DNA of 64,000 nucleotides from the NCBI GenBank assembly GCA_964020975.1, contig CAXHWN010002588.1, positions 434,001 through 498,000 on the forward strand. The letters run 5' to 3'. The notes beneath the pieces are model-generated. The model did not search any database and was not told where the DNA came from. It worked only from the letters and a program-made list of their open reading frames with translations. Position numbers and translations under genes: made by a program. This DNA comes from Hermodice carunculata (taxonomy: Eukaryota; Annelida; Polychaeta; Eunicida; Amphinomidae). This document shows positions 23,690-35,705 of this stretch, one piece after another. The number at the start of each line of letters is the position of its first letter. Positions within the stretch are counted from its first letter, which is position 1.

Positions 23690-24720
23690 CCAGAGCCATG
23701 GCATGAATGTCTCACCAGCATGACTCAAGCCACTTCGAAGTTTTTCTACAATGCTCATTCAAGCATGATGTAACCAATGAAGTATAACAGTGATAGTACA
23801 AATCTGTAGTGACCTGTATCGCTATCAATCATTTACCCAAGTATGAAAACTCTACCCAGTGTGGTTAGTGAAATAATACCATTCCAAAAGTTTTTCTACA
23901 ATGCTCATTCAAGCATGATGTAGCCAATGAAGTATGACAGTGATGGTACAAATCTGTAGTGACCATCACTATAAATCATTTACCCACCTATGAAAGCCCT
24001 ACCCAGTGTAGTTAGTGTGAAATAATGCCACTCTGAAGGTTTTTTTTGACCGATGGATGGAGGGACTGATGGACATCTCCTTTGAAACTTAAAAGCTTCA
24101 TACACTATTCCACCATACCGACACTGGTATAAACCGGTAAATAGTAATACAATTTTTAGTACCATAAAGTTGACTAAGAGGTGGTATGAGGTAAAGTGTA
24201 CTAAGGTATTAGCTGAAAGCCACCTCTTCCACTGTACTGGGTGAAGATTAAAAAGAAAGAAATCCTCCAAAAAGTGAGTATGATCATGGTTTTCCGACTT
24301 AAGATGGACTAGAGAAAATTCTCTACGTGGGTTAAGTATATTTTACCCCGGGTACTTTCCCCCTTACCACTCTAAACACTTTGAGGACTATACTTTGTCA
24401 TTTCAAATTCCATCTTGACACAATTTGACTAATGTTCTTGAGATAGTGTTGTATTCATTAGGTATTTTGTCATATCTCTGGAAACATTTCAACAGAGTTT
24501 TGTGTACTTGTTGTTTTTTATAACCTTTGTGTTGTAGTTTATGCAACAAAGTTCTAACCCTATTGACAAAATCACTAAAAAGTGTGGTGTTTCTAGCAAT
24601 ACGTATGACTTGTCCGACACAAACTCCACATGCTTGTTTCTCTGGAATATTTCCTGTCAGGTCAGGCTAGGAGATAATATCAAATTTGAACTGGTCTCTC
24701 TTGTCAAATATTTTTGTTAC
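23690..24720 (+). repeat. Segmental repeat, copy A, starting with HN 5' end
   Basis: Begins CCAGAGCCATGGCATGAATG and TCTCACCAGCATGA, the 5' end of the 13856 and 61877 family with its hairpin reduced. Two core units follow, then instead of GGAC plus hairpin comes a unique block from GATGGACATCTCC (24070) through GGTATTAGCTG and GGTGGGTTAAGTAT-like words to TTGAACTGGTCTCTCTTGTC near 24705. Copy B at 25085-25866 has the same order. Confidence 0.7.
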
Positions 24721-24799
24721 ATACTGGTTGTTCTTTATTTCTATACAGACGGACATCTCTAATATATTACACTTATATACTAACAATGATCGTGAAGTG

Positions 24800-25084
24800 A
24801 GTATTTAAGGTAATTGACTATAGTCACCTTGACACCCAAGTGATGAAACAGGAGGAGCAAACAATGAATGATGATTTCTGACTGTAAACAGAATAGAGAA
24901 AATCTCTAGGTGGGTTTAAGTTAACTTTACGGTATACCTTACGGTATACCAACTATCACCCTAACACCACTTGTATGTTAGCCCTATCTAAATCTATAGA
25001 TTAATATAATCTATTAGTGTCTTGGAATGAGTGTTGTATTTTGTTAGTATTGTTCCATATCTATGGAAAAAACTTCAACAATTG
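24800..25084 (+). repeat. Partial extra copy of the middle block
   Basis: GTGAAGTGAGTATTTAAGG, AATAGAGAAAATCTCTAGG, TGGGTTTAAGTTAAC, TGTTGTATTTTGTTAG and CTATGGAAA-AACTTCAAC parallel 24270-24500 in the same order. It links copies A and B and shows that three versions of this block lie within 1.4 kb. Confidence 0.6.
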
Positions 25085-25866
25085 GACGTATGTAACCAAT
25101 GAAGTACATATGACAGTGATGGTACAAATCTGTAGTGATCATCGATTTCAACCATTTACCCAAGTATGAAAGCCCTACCCAGTGTACATGTAGTTAGTGA
25201 AATAATGCCACTCCAAAGTTTTTCTACAATGCTCATTCAAGCATGATGTAACCAATGAAGTATGACAGTGATGGTACGAATCTGTAGTGACCATCACTAT
25301 AAATCATTTACCCAAGTATGAAAGCCCTACCCAGTGTAGTTAGTGAAATAATGCCACTCTGAAGTTTTTGTTGATGGACATCTCCTTTGAAACTTAAAAG
25401 CTTCATACACTATTCCACCATACCGACACTGGTATAAACAGGTAAATAGTAATACAATTTTACCACCATAAAAATGACTAGAGGTGTTATGAGGTAAAGT
25501 GTACTAAGGTATTAGCTGGAAGCCACCTCTTCCACTACATGCACTGGATGATGGTTGAAATGAAAGAAATCCTGCAAAAAGTGAGTATGATTATGGTTTT
25601 CTCACTTCAGACTGACTAAAGAAAATTCTTTAGGTGGGTTAAGTATACTTTACTCTGGGCTGTTGTTTTTTATAACCTTTGTGTTGTAGTTTTTGCAACA
25701 AAGTTGTGACTCTACTGACAAAATCACTAAAAAGTGTGGTGCTTCTATACCAATACGTATCACTTGTCCAATACAAACTCCTTATGCTTGTTTCTCTGGA
25801 ATGTTTCCTGTCAGATCAGGATATAATATCAAATTTGAACTGGTCTCTCTTGTCAAACATTTTTAG
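25085..25866 (+). repeat. Segmental repeat, copy B
   Basis: Two core units (AACCAATGAAG, GACAGTGATGGTAC) followed by GATGGACATCTCCTTTGAAA and the same unique block as copy A to TTGAACTGGTCTCTCTTGTC. Relative to copy A it lacks about 165 bp corresponding to 24345-24508. A 145-codon open frame at 25679-26116 starts inside it and is not conserved in copy A, so I do not call it a gene. Confidence 0.7.
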
Positions 25867-26132
25867 CAAAAAGCGCCAAGAGTGGCCCTTTCTCAGTGTT
25901 TTGGCTCTCCTAGTGCACATTAACATTTATATGATGGATCTTGCTCTCAAATTTTGGCAGCCTTGTGAACTTGCAGGGGTTTGCAATGCTGGATATTGGC
26001 GATTTCTTTATCTGTGGGTCAACTTGTACTCCACGATGAACAGGATCACAACATGGGCACAGCTATCACGCCACACAGTCTACCACTTTGTCTATACTGT
26101 CTTTTGGCTTTTTTAATATTTTCCTTGTTTTT

Positions 26133-26377
26133 TTAACCCATTCCTGGTCAGAGTACACCTGAGTAAATAGCTTTCCCTGGAATGGGATAAGTGCAATGCA
26201 TCCAACCTGCACTAAGGAAATCTCTTGATTTATGGCATGCCATCATGAATGCATGGTGTTATACATACAACTCTGAGCACAAAAGTTTCTAGCAACAAGA
26301 AATTACACTAAAAGTGTCAAGAAAGATGACAATCTACATCCAGGCGATTTTGGGCAATTTGAGCGTGAAAGGGTTAA
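26133..26377. mobile_element. TTAA-type miniature element
   Basis: Begins TTAACCCATTCCTGG and ends GAGCGTGAAAGGGTTAA; TTAA at both ends; 245 bp. Internal CAATTTGAGCGTG matches the right end of the copy split at 28858-30951, and ATAGCTTTCC belongs to the family hairpin. Confidence 0.7.
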
Positions 26378-28857
26378 GGAAAGGAAGTCGAGGATGCCAG
26401 AGGCCAGGGCAAGACACCTGTCCTGCTGAAATGATATTGCCACCTGGTGTTAACACTCACCATGACAATATTAGAAAAACCCACAAAAATTGAGAATATC
26501 AATGAACAGAAAAAATTTAATATAAATCCTGACTACATGTCCCAGGGGCCTATCATGGAATAAATAGAAATAGTTCTCCCTAAGAGACCGGATCTGACTG
26601 ACAGCACATAATGGAAACAAGCATTGTGTAACTTAGAGAAAAATGGCAAGCATTTACAGGAGGGTAGGGGGTGGTATAGATTTTTTTTTTTAATTTTGTT
26701 TCATTTTGTTTTGTTTTACAGACCTCCCTCTGTCAGACACAATCCTATCGGCTCATTCTAAGCACTAGAGAACAGCATTTAAAACTGTGTTTCTTTCTTC
26801 TGACTGAGAACCAATGAAGGATGGCTTGCTGAATGAAGCACCTATGTAAACTCTTTCACAGCCTCATTCCTATAATGGAGAAGCCTCCATTGCCACATTA
26901 AATGAGCAATTTTACCAGAAAATGAAATTACTTTGCATATGATAAGCTAGTCCCCTCTACACCTTATGATATCAATCTTTTATCATAAAGGGTTCAGGTT
27001 CAGGCCATTGAATTGATGTTGCTAAAAACTGATTTAAGTCACTTAATGAAGTCATGTGATCTGACTGCCATCTTAGATATTTGCGGTTTTTCAGTAAATG
27101 CCGCATTACTTGACAGTTTATTATTATTATTAATCACTCAAAAACCCATTTAAAGTACCAAAGAAAGCAGCAGACATATGAAATGATTCAATCTGGCAAC
27201 TATGTATAAGATTTCATCCTATTAATTGATAATTCAGTAAGCCAACATCCTTATTATTACCCCAAAACACCATATTAATCATCCATTGGTATTCATTCAG
27301 TTTGTGACACATTCTTGAAAAAAAAATCTGTTAGGAAGATCAGTAACTATCTCCTACAAACACAAGCAAGATGTCCTCAAACCATTAATACAAAGAGCAT
27401 CAAATTAGTCCTTTGCATTTTTGTCACTAAAAGTAGGTCAAGGTCACTTAAGGTCACATGACCTGGCTTCCATCTTGGATTTTTTTCCCCTCAAATTTAA
27501 GCACTACTTGGCTGTCTAATATTTTTAGTCACTGAAAAACCCATTCATAATACTAAACAGAGTAGCAAAATATGAAATGAGATCTTTTGGCATCATTTTG
27601 AGCCTGTGTCCTGCACAGTTAAGGCAAGGGCCTCATCTGTGTTGATATTCAAAGCCCCTGCCACATTGTCCACACAACTAGCCTGCTCCTTTGGCTTGCG
27701 TGACTTGCCGCTTGTTTTGGTCAAAGGTTATCAGGAAGCTCTAACTAAAGTCTAAGGCTGTCATGTGACTTGTCATGTGACACTTTTTATGCTACATGTA
27801 CATGCACGATGGAGACTGATGTGAAGTGATTACACATTGGTATAAAGGTTTATGCATAATGATAGCTTTGACAACCTGTGCCTGGTCACACTAGACAAGA
27901 ACAATGTAAATTTGACAATAGTTGCTTAGAACTGGTATGCTACCATTGTTCGACTCTATTCGCTTCCAGCAGTGCAAAGGTTATACTAGGCTGTGAGCAT
28001 GCACAGAGAACTGACATATTATAAGGGTATCATCCAACAGCTGTAGTTACAACCATAGGGAACCTGAACCGGTATCTCTAGCTGTTAATCCACTCTATCT
28101 GGCTGGTTTAAACCACCATGGCATGATTGCTGGTCATTACTAAATTGGTTAATTATGAAAAGATAGAGAGAAGATCTGTCACAGTGTCTTCAAAATAAGC
28201 AACATATGGTTCCCTGAAAAACATCTTACAATGTAATCTACATGTATCTGTTACAGCTATCCCCCCCGCTCCAGTTTATGTTGGTTACAAGCACAGGATA
28301 CTCCTTTCATAAGGATTTTGCACTGTGGAGCCAGGCACGATATAAGTTCCCATAAACTTTACAAAAGGGAGGGTAAAATTATAACCTTGGACAAACATGA
28401 AATTAAGCCAAGGTTGCTGCATGTAGAACTCAGCCAAACTTCCAATGAGATGCTTGTACGGTACAAGTTTCATTTAATACCTCAAATTGTTCACAAGTTA
28501 GTGATAAGGATGAGGAGGTATGACAACTGTTCAATGCCAAAGTCAGCTAGAGAATCAATCTTTTGTGATGGGACTGGATATTAGGATAATACACATTAAA
28601 GCTGCAGCTGCAAAATGTGTGTTCAGCAGCAAAAATTGAAGCACATGATGTGGTATTGAAGGCAGTGAAAAATCCCTGGTATAGAGGGTAAAAATGCAAC
28701 ACCCTCCCCCCCCCCCCAACTTTCAGACCAGATGACATTTGGACATGTCTGAAAGGTCTCCTTATGAAGAGTAACAGGACACAATTTTTAGTTCATTTCA
28801 GCAAAATAAAGGGACATTCAGTCACTCTCACCAAATAATTTTAGAAAATTGCAGCGT
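26378..28857. other. Mostly unrecognised; one dispersed pair
   Basis: Two related stretches, 27055-27190 and 27465-27580, share CTGCCATCTTAGAT-like, ACTTG-CTG, CACTGAAAAACCCATT-like and GACATATGAAATGA-like words and make a loose 400-bp direct repeat. Nothing else is recognisable; all open frames are short. Confidence 0.45.
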
Positions 28858-30951
28858 TTCACCCTTTCCCCCTTACATCGAGACTGAGTCAACAGCTTTC
28901 CTTGGCATGGGTTGGGCACAATTTTGGGTGCATTGTGCCCAGGCCATGCTGAGGAAAAATGTTGACCTGGGGCATTTTATCTTGATAGGTCTATCTCCAA
29001 TTCCAAGTAAGTCTGTGTGTGAACACAGACTTCTTGTTTTTCCTCAAATACTTTATTTATTCATTCATTCATTCATTCATTCATTCATTCATTCATTCAT
29101 TCATTTATTTATTTATTTATTATTTCCATGTGCCAGTTTTGTGGTCAGTTTTTCTGGGACACTATTGTTCCAAAACGTACCAAACTTGGCACGGTGAGTA
29201 GTGAAATTGTGCATATTGTTTGGAAAAGTCATGATGTTAAAATTATGCAAATTAGAGGCATATTTGTGGAAATTTTAAATCTTACATATCTTCTAAACTT
29301 TTCTCGATAGAGCTGCCACTCAAAGCTTAATATGTGGGTCTACTGCTAAAGCAAAATTTTATAGCATGCAAACAAAGTTGAGAAGTTTAATTTATGTTAA
29401 ATTCACTGAATTTCTGCTGAATAAACATGCATCTGAAACAATCCTGGCTCCCCCACTGTGCCCATCAGCTGGCAAATGTTTCCATAGACAGGCTGTTATG
29501 CAACCAGAGATAACTGAACTGTGAGAGGCTTGCCTGCATACCTATCAGAACAGAGGCAGCAGGGGCCCAATGTTGTGGGCTTACCCTTCAATCCCTGAGG
29601 AGACTGGCTGTGTTGCTAGAGTAGAACTTGTCAGCATTGTGTACCAAGGAGGTCATAAATAGTCTGAATCCTCAACTCCCCATCACAATAAGCCAGTGCT
29701 GACTGAGAGGTGCCAGATAGGTTAGGGATGGTTCAACATTTTAATAATTTTTTAATTAGTACTTTCATCAGTGTGCGGGGGGGGGGGGGGGGATGGACCT
29801 GTACACTTCTCCAGCTAATAGAACATGATGGACGGTCAATGGTAACCCCAATTTTCTGGTATTTTGGTATTATTTCTTGAAAGACCATCATTTTTTAGTA
29901 CTAAGTTGGGGGGAGGGAGGGGGGTCATGACATTTAGTACCCAAAGTATTTATTAAAAAATCATTATAATAATGTTGTACCATCCCTTAGTGACATAGCA
30001 GTATCCCATGAAATATGAAGCAAAGTTTAGCATATCTTTGTACATACAGGGAGATTCAGATCAACCACCAGAAATCATTCAAACACAGAACCAAACTGCC
30101 TGTAATGACCAACTGTAACATGGAAGGATTTTGGTCAGGGCAGTGGGTACATTGGGGCATGCAGGCAGTCTCAGCTCCCATAGGCATAGCTGCTGTATTT
30201 CTGGACCCAGCAGTGACATTTGCTCATCAGTTAAATATCTATCACATTGTTTCATAACCTTTGTAAACACTGCCCACTTCCAACAAAGATGCATCTTATT
30301 TCATCCATGTTTAGCCTGTGCAAACTTGCAACTTAAGTTTATGCTAATTAGGTGATACACAAGATTAAATTCGTTGAATAACTTTCAAATATTGATGATA
30401 GAGGTGTCATTCCAACCTCAATTTGCAGGTTTGTGACACAGCCAAATCCAATGAAATATGAACCAAAGTTATTGCATTATTATTTATGCAAATTAAATGA
30501 ATGCACAAAATTTAAATCTTTGAAAAACTTCATAACTATTATATACTGAAATCATTCAAACTTCAGTTGATAGATTTGTAGGATAGTTGCATCCAATGAA
30601 CTATGAATCAAAGTTGTGGCACTTTAATTTATGCAAATTAGGAAAATACACAAAATTTAAATCGTTGAATAGCTTCAAAACTATATTATTAGACTGGGGT
30701 GCCTTTCCAACTTCAATTTACAGGTTTTTTACATAGCCGCATGAAAAAAAGAATATTGTTGCAGGAGTTAAATAAATACTGAATAGGCTATTTTTAAAAG
30801 TTTTCTAGGCACACAGACTGATTTGCTGACAAGCAAATCAAATCTTTCTAGTTCAAAGTGTTTTCTATTCATGGCATATTTAGCCAGAAACATTGAAGCA
30901 GTTGACACCTTACATCTTGGCACTCTTGGCAATTTGAGCCTAAAAAGTTCA
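28858..30951. mobile_element. TTAA-type element split by a minus-strand HN element
   Basis: The left half runs from TTCACCCTTTCCCCCTTA at 28858 through the hairpin arms 28888-28910 and 28941-28966 to about 29006. The right half runs from about 30852 to GAGCCTAAAAAGTTCA at 30951. Together the halves are about 250 bp, the family length. A relative at 31660-31845 reads through the break (GATAGGTCTCATCTACAATT continuing to TCCAGTCAAA). TTCA rather than TTAA flanks both ends. Confidence 0.65.
29006..30851 (-). mobile_element. HN element on the minus strand
   Basis: Read on the minus strand the 5' end is CTAGAAAGATTT (30851 leftward), then the hairpin GATTTGCT-tgtc-AGCAAATC (30820-30839), then the subterminal motif AGTCTGTGTGCC (30808-30819). 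The 3' end is a hairpin at 29009-29032 with arms AAGTCTGTGT and ACACAGACTT, preceded by a GAAT/AAAT tract (29053-29124). Core units near 30340, 30486 and 30633 (period about 147) resemble those of 51717-54060, while its ends resemble 52682-53690. The stretch 29350-29900 is not recognised and may be a further insertion. Confidence 0.75.
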
Positions 30952-30959
30952 CTTCCTTT

Positions 30960-31269
30960 TTACCCTTAAAGTGCTAATTACGGCTATAGTTATTTTCTCA
31001 TTACCGCTGAACATATAATGGTTAAAATAAAAGATTCAAATTCCTAACAAAGATATCCTCCATTCAAATACCATTGCTATAGTTGTTTTCTCATTACCAT
31101 TAAATATGTAATGGTTAAAAGATTCAAATTCCTCATGAAGTTATTAAATTCAAATACCCAGTAAGCCTAATCTTGAGCAAAAAGTAGTCTTAGTCAAAAG
31201 CTTTCCTCGGGACACTTTGCCCCGAGGAAAGCCGTTGACTCAATCTTAAATCAGCTCTTAAAGGGTTAA
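30960..31269. mobile_element. TTAA-type element with strong internal hairpin
   Basis: Begins TTACCCTTAAAGTGCTAA and ends GCTCTTAAAGGGTTAA. The hairpin at 31193-31239 pairs GTCAAAAGCTTTCCTCGGG with CCCCGAGGAAAGC and CGTTGAC. An internal 91-bp tandem duplication (CTATAGTTATTTTCTCATTA, near 30984 and 31077) makes it longer than its relatives. Confidence 0.7.
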
Positions 31270-31659
31270 TACAACTGTGCATTGTACACTTCACATTGTA
31301 ACAACCCTCCACTATGACTACACTTGCCCATACATTTGAACCAACACTTCATTTTCAGCGTATGTTACAGGCTGCTGTTGCAGTGGGTCTATACATGTAA
31401 TGGCACTAGCACATGGCAAGGATGGACAGATGGATGGACAGAAGGGCAATTCAGATGCAAACCTTCATGTATAGTTCTCCCTAAAGGGAAACCAACAAAT
31501 TTGGCATACTATATTCTTGGTTATTTGTATACATGTACATAGAAAGATAAGGCAAGTGTTGATGAGAAAGACACACAATGTGCCAAATTTCTTGACCCAC
31601 ACTGTACATGTATTTTGTTTTTTGCAGGACTCATCAGAAGCCCCCAATGTTACGTCCAG

Positions 31660-31845
31660 TTAGCCCTTTCCCCTTTTGATTTAAGTCTGAGTCAGCAGCT
31701 TTCCTTGGCATGTGATCTTGATAGGTCTCATCTACAATTTCCAGTCAAATTGGTTTTCATTACTGTTGAAATTAGTTGAAAACACTGAAGCAGACGACAT
31801 TTCACCAGAAGGCAGTTTTGGTCGGTTTACAGGGGAAAGGGTACA
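31660..31845. mobile_element. TTAA-type element, one hairpin arm missing
   Basis: Begins TTAGCCCTTTCCCC and ends GGGGAAAGGGTA, inverted over about 11 bp. Carries one arm (GTCAGCAGCTTTCCTTGGCA) followed directly by GATCTTGATAGGTCTC, so the opposite arm is absent. Serves as the uninterrupted reference for the element split at 28858-30951. Confidence 0.6.
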
Positions 31846-32757
31846 TTAATTCAATGAAATGTCTACCAACAAATGACAAACAGTGCCATACCTGTTTTGC
31901 AGAATTCTATTATGTGCATAACCTTAATCTTCATGCTATTATAATACACTTTGTTTGTATGTGACACTACAAGCTCTACATTGTACATGTGTCTGCGCCT
32001 GCAGGGGTACAACCCACAGATTAGTTGTATTCTTTTTCACCTAGTCTGGCTTTAACAATTGAATCTCTTTATCATGATCCTACTTAGTAATATGTATATG
32101 TGGTACCTGCTCGACAGCCTCTTGTGAGAGACCACACATGTTTGTAAAGACCACCCTTTGATGACAGTTCAGTCAATTTTTTTCCGTATATTTCCATTGT
32201 GTACTGAGATTTAAGATGCAGGTTACACCTTCAGAGTCTTCATGAAAGCTCTGATTCAGGTACATGTACCTGGTATACATGCCTGGTCTAATATAAACGG
32301 CAGTGGGTTTTGCATCACCTAACATGTCATCACCAGGCAATATTACATGTGCACTGCCCAGGGTACATCCCCTGACCACAGTCTTTAGTACCATTGTATG
32401 GTGTGAATTAAGGCCCATGCATTAAGTCTTATGGGCTGCTCTATCTTTTGGAGAAATCCAAATGGTTTTTGTGTGTTTCTTATTGCTACCTTTAAATGTG
32501 CACGGAGGTTATTTCATCAATGGTCAAGCACAAACAGAAAAGCTTGCACTGCTGCATTATACAATGTACATGTTGATCAGTGCTGCCAATGAGGTTTGAA
32601 TGCACCATAAAATACACAATAGTCCAAACTGTATATAGTGAGGTCAACAAACTATTTTTACCAGTCTGATTGCCTGCATCGATTGCATCTAAATGGCAAC
32701 AGACATAAAACAATCGAGCCATTTTTCATGCGTGTTCAGAGTCCACTCAAAGATTTC
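31846..32757. other. Mostly unrecognised
   Basis: At 32099-32165 there is a GGTACCTGCTC through GACCACC stretch like one end of the miniature element at 35706-35876, without a partner end. Nothing else is supported. Confidence 0.4.
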
Positions 32758-32967
32758 TTAACTCATTCCATACAAAGCTGGTGCAGTGGTTTTTGTATTA
32801 CTCATGACATACAAGGCAATGCAAAAAACACTGACTTTTAAACAAGACATACAGTGTATGGGTACTTGAATGAAAGCTCTTTTTGTACAGAATCTGATTG
32901 CAATTCCCATTTCACTCCTGTTGGTTTTCCACAAAGGAAAATTGTCGAAAAGTCTGAAATGAGTTAA
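32758..32967. mobile_element. TTAA-flanked miniature element
   Basis: Begins TTAACTCATTCCATAC and ends GTCTGAAATGAGTTAA; TTAA at both ends; 210 bp. Internal GGTACTTGAATGAAAGCTC is shared with 34710 and 36592. It lacks the CAACAGC hairpin. Confidence 0.75.
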
Positions 32968-33133
32968 CACGTACACACGCCACCTTCCCTTTTGTACAGC
33001 TTTCTGCACATGTGCCTATTATGGTCAAATCAGCAAGGGCCTCTTTTTGGAATTATCGCCTGATTGGGTCAACTGCTTTCGAGTTTTCCAGTCTTTACAC
33101 TCTCGGAGTGCTACAGCAGGACTGTCTGACTGG

Positions 33134-33216
33134 AACAAAACAATATATCACTTTGTTATGAACAAAACAATATATCACTTTGTTATGAACAAAACAATAT
33201 ATCACTCTGTTATGAT
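33134..33216. repeat. Triplicated 27-bp repeat
   Basis: Three adjacent copies of AACAAAACAATATATCACT followed by TTGTTATG, the last with one difference. Too short and too clean to be old. Confidence 0.9.
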
Positions 33217-33525
33217 CCCTGGAAATAGCATTTCACCAATTGATTCTACTTAATTTCCAGTGGCACAGCAGAGGGCAAACCAAAGTCTCAGTCTGTCTGC
33301 ATCAGCTGTATAAGAAAGTCTGCAGCAGGAAATGCTTAATTAGTGCCCACAAACACACATGGTTAACAACCTTAGGGAAGACCTGACTCAGTCCCAGGTG
33401 TATTCAAAAGGAGGGCAATGCATCACCCACTCAGCTTCATTTGATTCAGTGTGTTCATTTTCTGACTTTCTTTTTGCAATATGTGACAGCAGTTTATGGG
33501 GTACATGTATATGTGTTCATTATGA

Positions 33526-33777
33526 ATGTGTGCCCTGACAGCCTACTCTGTGAATAAAGAGCAGTTCAACATGGTTGTGGCGCAACGTCTCCAAGCCAAA
33601 GTAAATATTCCACAACCTGGTCCATCCATAGAGGAAGCATATGCTGACTCTATGGTCCATCCACCTATTATCCCACAGATTATGCCTCCAACAGTTTTGT
33701 CAGTGCTTTTCTCCACTCAGGACTGGAAGCTTTTTCCACAGCTCAAAAACAATTTTTCAGACATGATGCACTTGTAG
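33526..33777 (+). CDS. Possible coding fragment, unknown
   Basis: An 83-codon open frame reading KEQFNMVVAQRLQAKVNIPQ, PGPSIEEAYADSMVHPPIIP and further hydrophilic sequence. Its residue make-up is more protein-like than other short frames here and it is not part of any repeat I can see. There is no known domain, and no convincing splice signals or neighbouring exons were found. It may be a stray exon, a decayed retrocopy or chance. Confidence 0.2.
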   Translation: MCALTAYSVNKEQFNMVVAQRLQAKVNIPQPGPSIEEAYADSMVHPPIIPQIMPPTVLSVLFSTQDWKLFPQLKNNFSDMMHL

Positions 33778-34709
33778 GATAACTTGAGTGACATATGCTC
33801 CAACACACAGTAAAAATGGCACGGTGCAGATAAGTATGAAAGTACACAAGTTCTTGTTTTAGGTACAAAAACAGCCGTTATTGAATTATTCATCAGCTGA
33901 TAAATTATGTTTTTGGATTAGGTTTTGGGAAAATAAATATGTCCACATTTACTCTACATTAACTGTTTACAAAAGATGACCAACATCGTCAGTTTTACAT
34001 CTATGCCATTCACTGCTAATGCCATTTTTTTCTTTCTTTTTCCAAGAAGTAACCAGAACCGACAGTACACAATGCGTAAGTGTTTCAGGTGTATTTTAAT
34101 CATCATTCTCTCCAGGCAATGAGGTGTTTGTGTCACTGTGCCCAGAAATGTCATCCGTTCATTTTTGCTGACAAAAGTCATTGGCTTCTAGTAGGAGTAG
34201 AATCTATCAGATTACTCCTTGGACACCATGGGGGGGGGGGGGGGGGCTCTTAGTACTTAGCATACATAGGAAAGCTGTTCTGTTTAGTCAGTCTTTTGAT
34301 AAGTACTTAAGCTACATACTGGCTATGACAAATGGTCAGTGTGACCCACAAATGTTTTTAGTTTACCACTACTTCACAATAAGCCTCTTTTCAAACTTGA
34401 GACAAATTGGTCACAGCATTTGCATGATATCATGGTCACAAGCCCAAAATGGACCATCTAGACACCAGTATACTGATAAATATTGTCGTTGTTGACTGGC
34501 AAAGCAATCACATTATATTTGAAGATTTTCAAGGGGGCAAGGGATTGTACCTCCAGAGATATTTTTAATTGACCACTTTTAGACCTGCCACAGGGGCAAT
34601 CTATCAAAAAAGGACCAGTGTACATTTACAATGTATGGAACAGAGGGGAATGCACAATGCCTGGCTGTATGGGATGAGTTTGAGAGATATGATAGAAAAA
34701 CCATTAAAC
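33778..34709. other. No recognised feature
   Basis: Contains a poly(G) run at 34230-34246. Open frames on both strands are short and unremarkable. Confidence 0.4.
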
Positions 34710-34953
34710 TTAACTCTTTTAAGTGCCAAACTTTGGACTGAGTCAATAGCTTTTCTCGGCACGCATTGGGCGCCCATTATGCGTGCCGGGGAAAGCTGTT
34801 GACCTGGGATATTTTCCCTGGAACTAGAGGCATGCTGGTACTTGAATGAAAGGTCTTTTTATAAGGAATACAAATCTAAGATCTTAATGCTAATTCAGAC
34901 TAGTTTCACTTCGGTAGATTGACTTTAGACGTGATTGGCACTGAAAGAGTTAA
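34710..34953. mobile_element. TTAA-flanked element with 25-bp hairpin
   Basis: Begins TTAACTCTTTTAAGTGCCAA and ends TTGGCACTGAAAGAGTTAA; the TTAA is intact at both ends; 244 bp. The hairpin at 34742-34803 pairs GTCAATAGCTTTTCTCGG-CACGCAT with ATGCGTG-CCGGGGAAAGC and TGTTGAC, 21 of 25 positions, around TGGGCGCCCA, itself a palindrome. The best preserved copy of the family in the window. Confidence 0.8.
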
Positions 34954-35705
34954 ATGTTAGGCTTGCATTTCAACGAGACGGTGTCAATCACAAGCCAAGA
35001 CAGCATGAAAAGGGGGTAAGTATAACTGACAGACAAAAGGGGGTAAGTATAACTGACAGACACAAGATGCACGTATTTTTGTAAAGACTTCAGAATCCTT
35101 GAGACTAACATGGTGGTGGTGGTTGGGGGGGGGGGGGGGGTAAACCAAATCCTAATTCAAGGAAGAAAGGGTTCATGTTGCTGGAGTCCCCTTTAAAATC
35201 AGAACATAGACTGTGAATTTTATTACAATACGTAATTCCCTGTGGAACCCTTATATCACTGACAAAATGATTAATTAAACCACTACCAAAGGCGTATAAT
35301 ACCATAATGCAAGCCAACAATGTATTTTAACTGTGTATCGGATGTGTCAGAGCAACCATGAGGCCTCACACTGGGAAAATAATGCTACTTACCAGAGCAA
35401 TCAGCATCAGTAAACACAAAGGAATAGAGCAAAGATGTTATCTACACCCAGCTGGGCCTTTGCAGCAGTCAGGATAAGACTTGTACAGTCTTAAAGCATG
35501 CTAAAAACCATCATCTTAACACAGCATGTTAATCACTGATGCATCATGTTCAACACCAATGTGTACACAAATACTTGGGGAAATAGCCTTGTGTGGCTTT
35601 CTTTGGAAACTACACAGAAGATCCTTAATTCTTTTGGCCATGGGACGCAATAAGTAAACTTTGGTTTATCAACCTGGATGATGAGGCATCCAACATACAT
35701 ATGTA
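34954..35705. other. No recognised feature
   Basis: A short exact duplication (AAAAGGGGGTAAGTATAACT, GACAGACA; 35008 and 35036) and a poly(G) run at 35125-35140. Otherwise nothing. Confidence 0.4.

Noticed and set aside
25679-26116. 145-codon open frame, the longest outside arrays apart from the transposase
   Set aside because: Starts in a duplicated block whose other copy does not keep the frame, runs into unrelated sequence and has no domain or codon pattern of note.
32099-32165. Second copy of the GGTACCTGC-ended miniature element
   Set aside because: Only one end is recognisable; the other end and the flanks cannot be placed.
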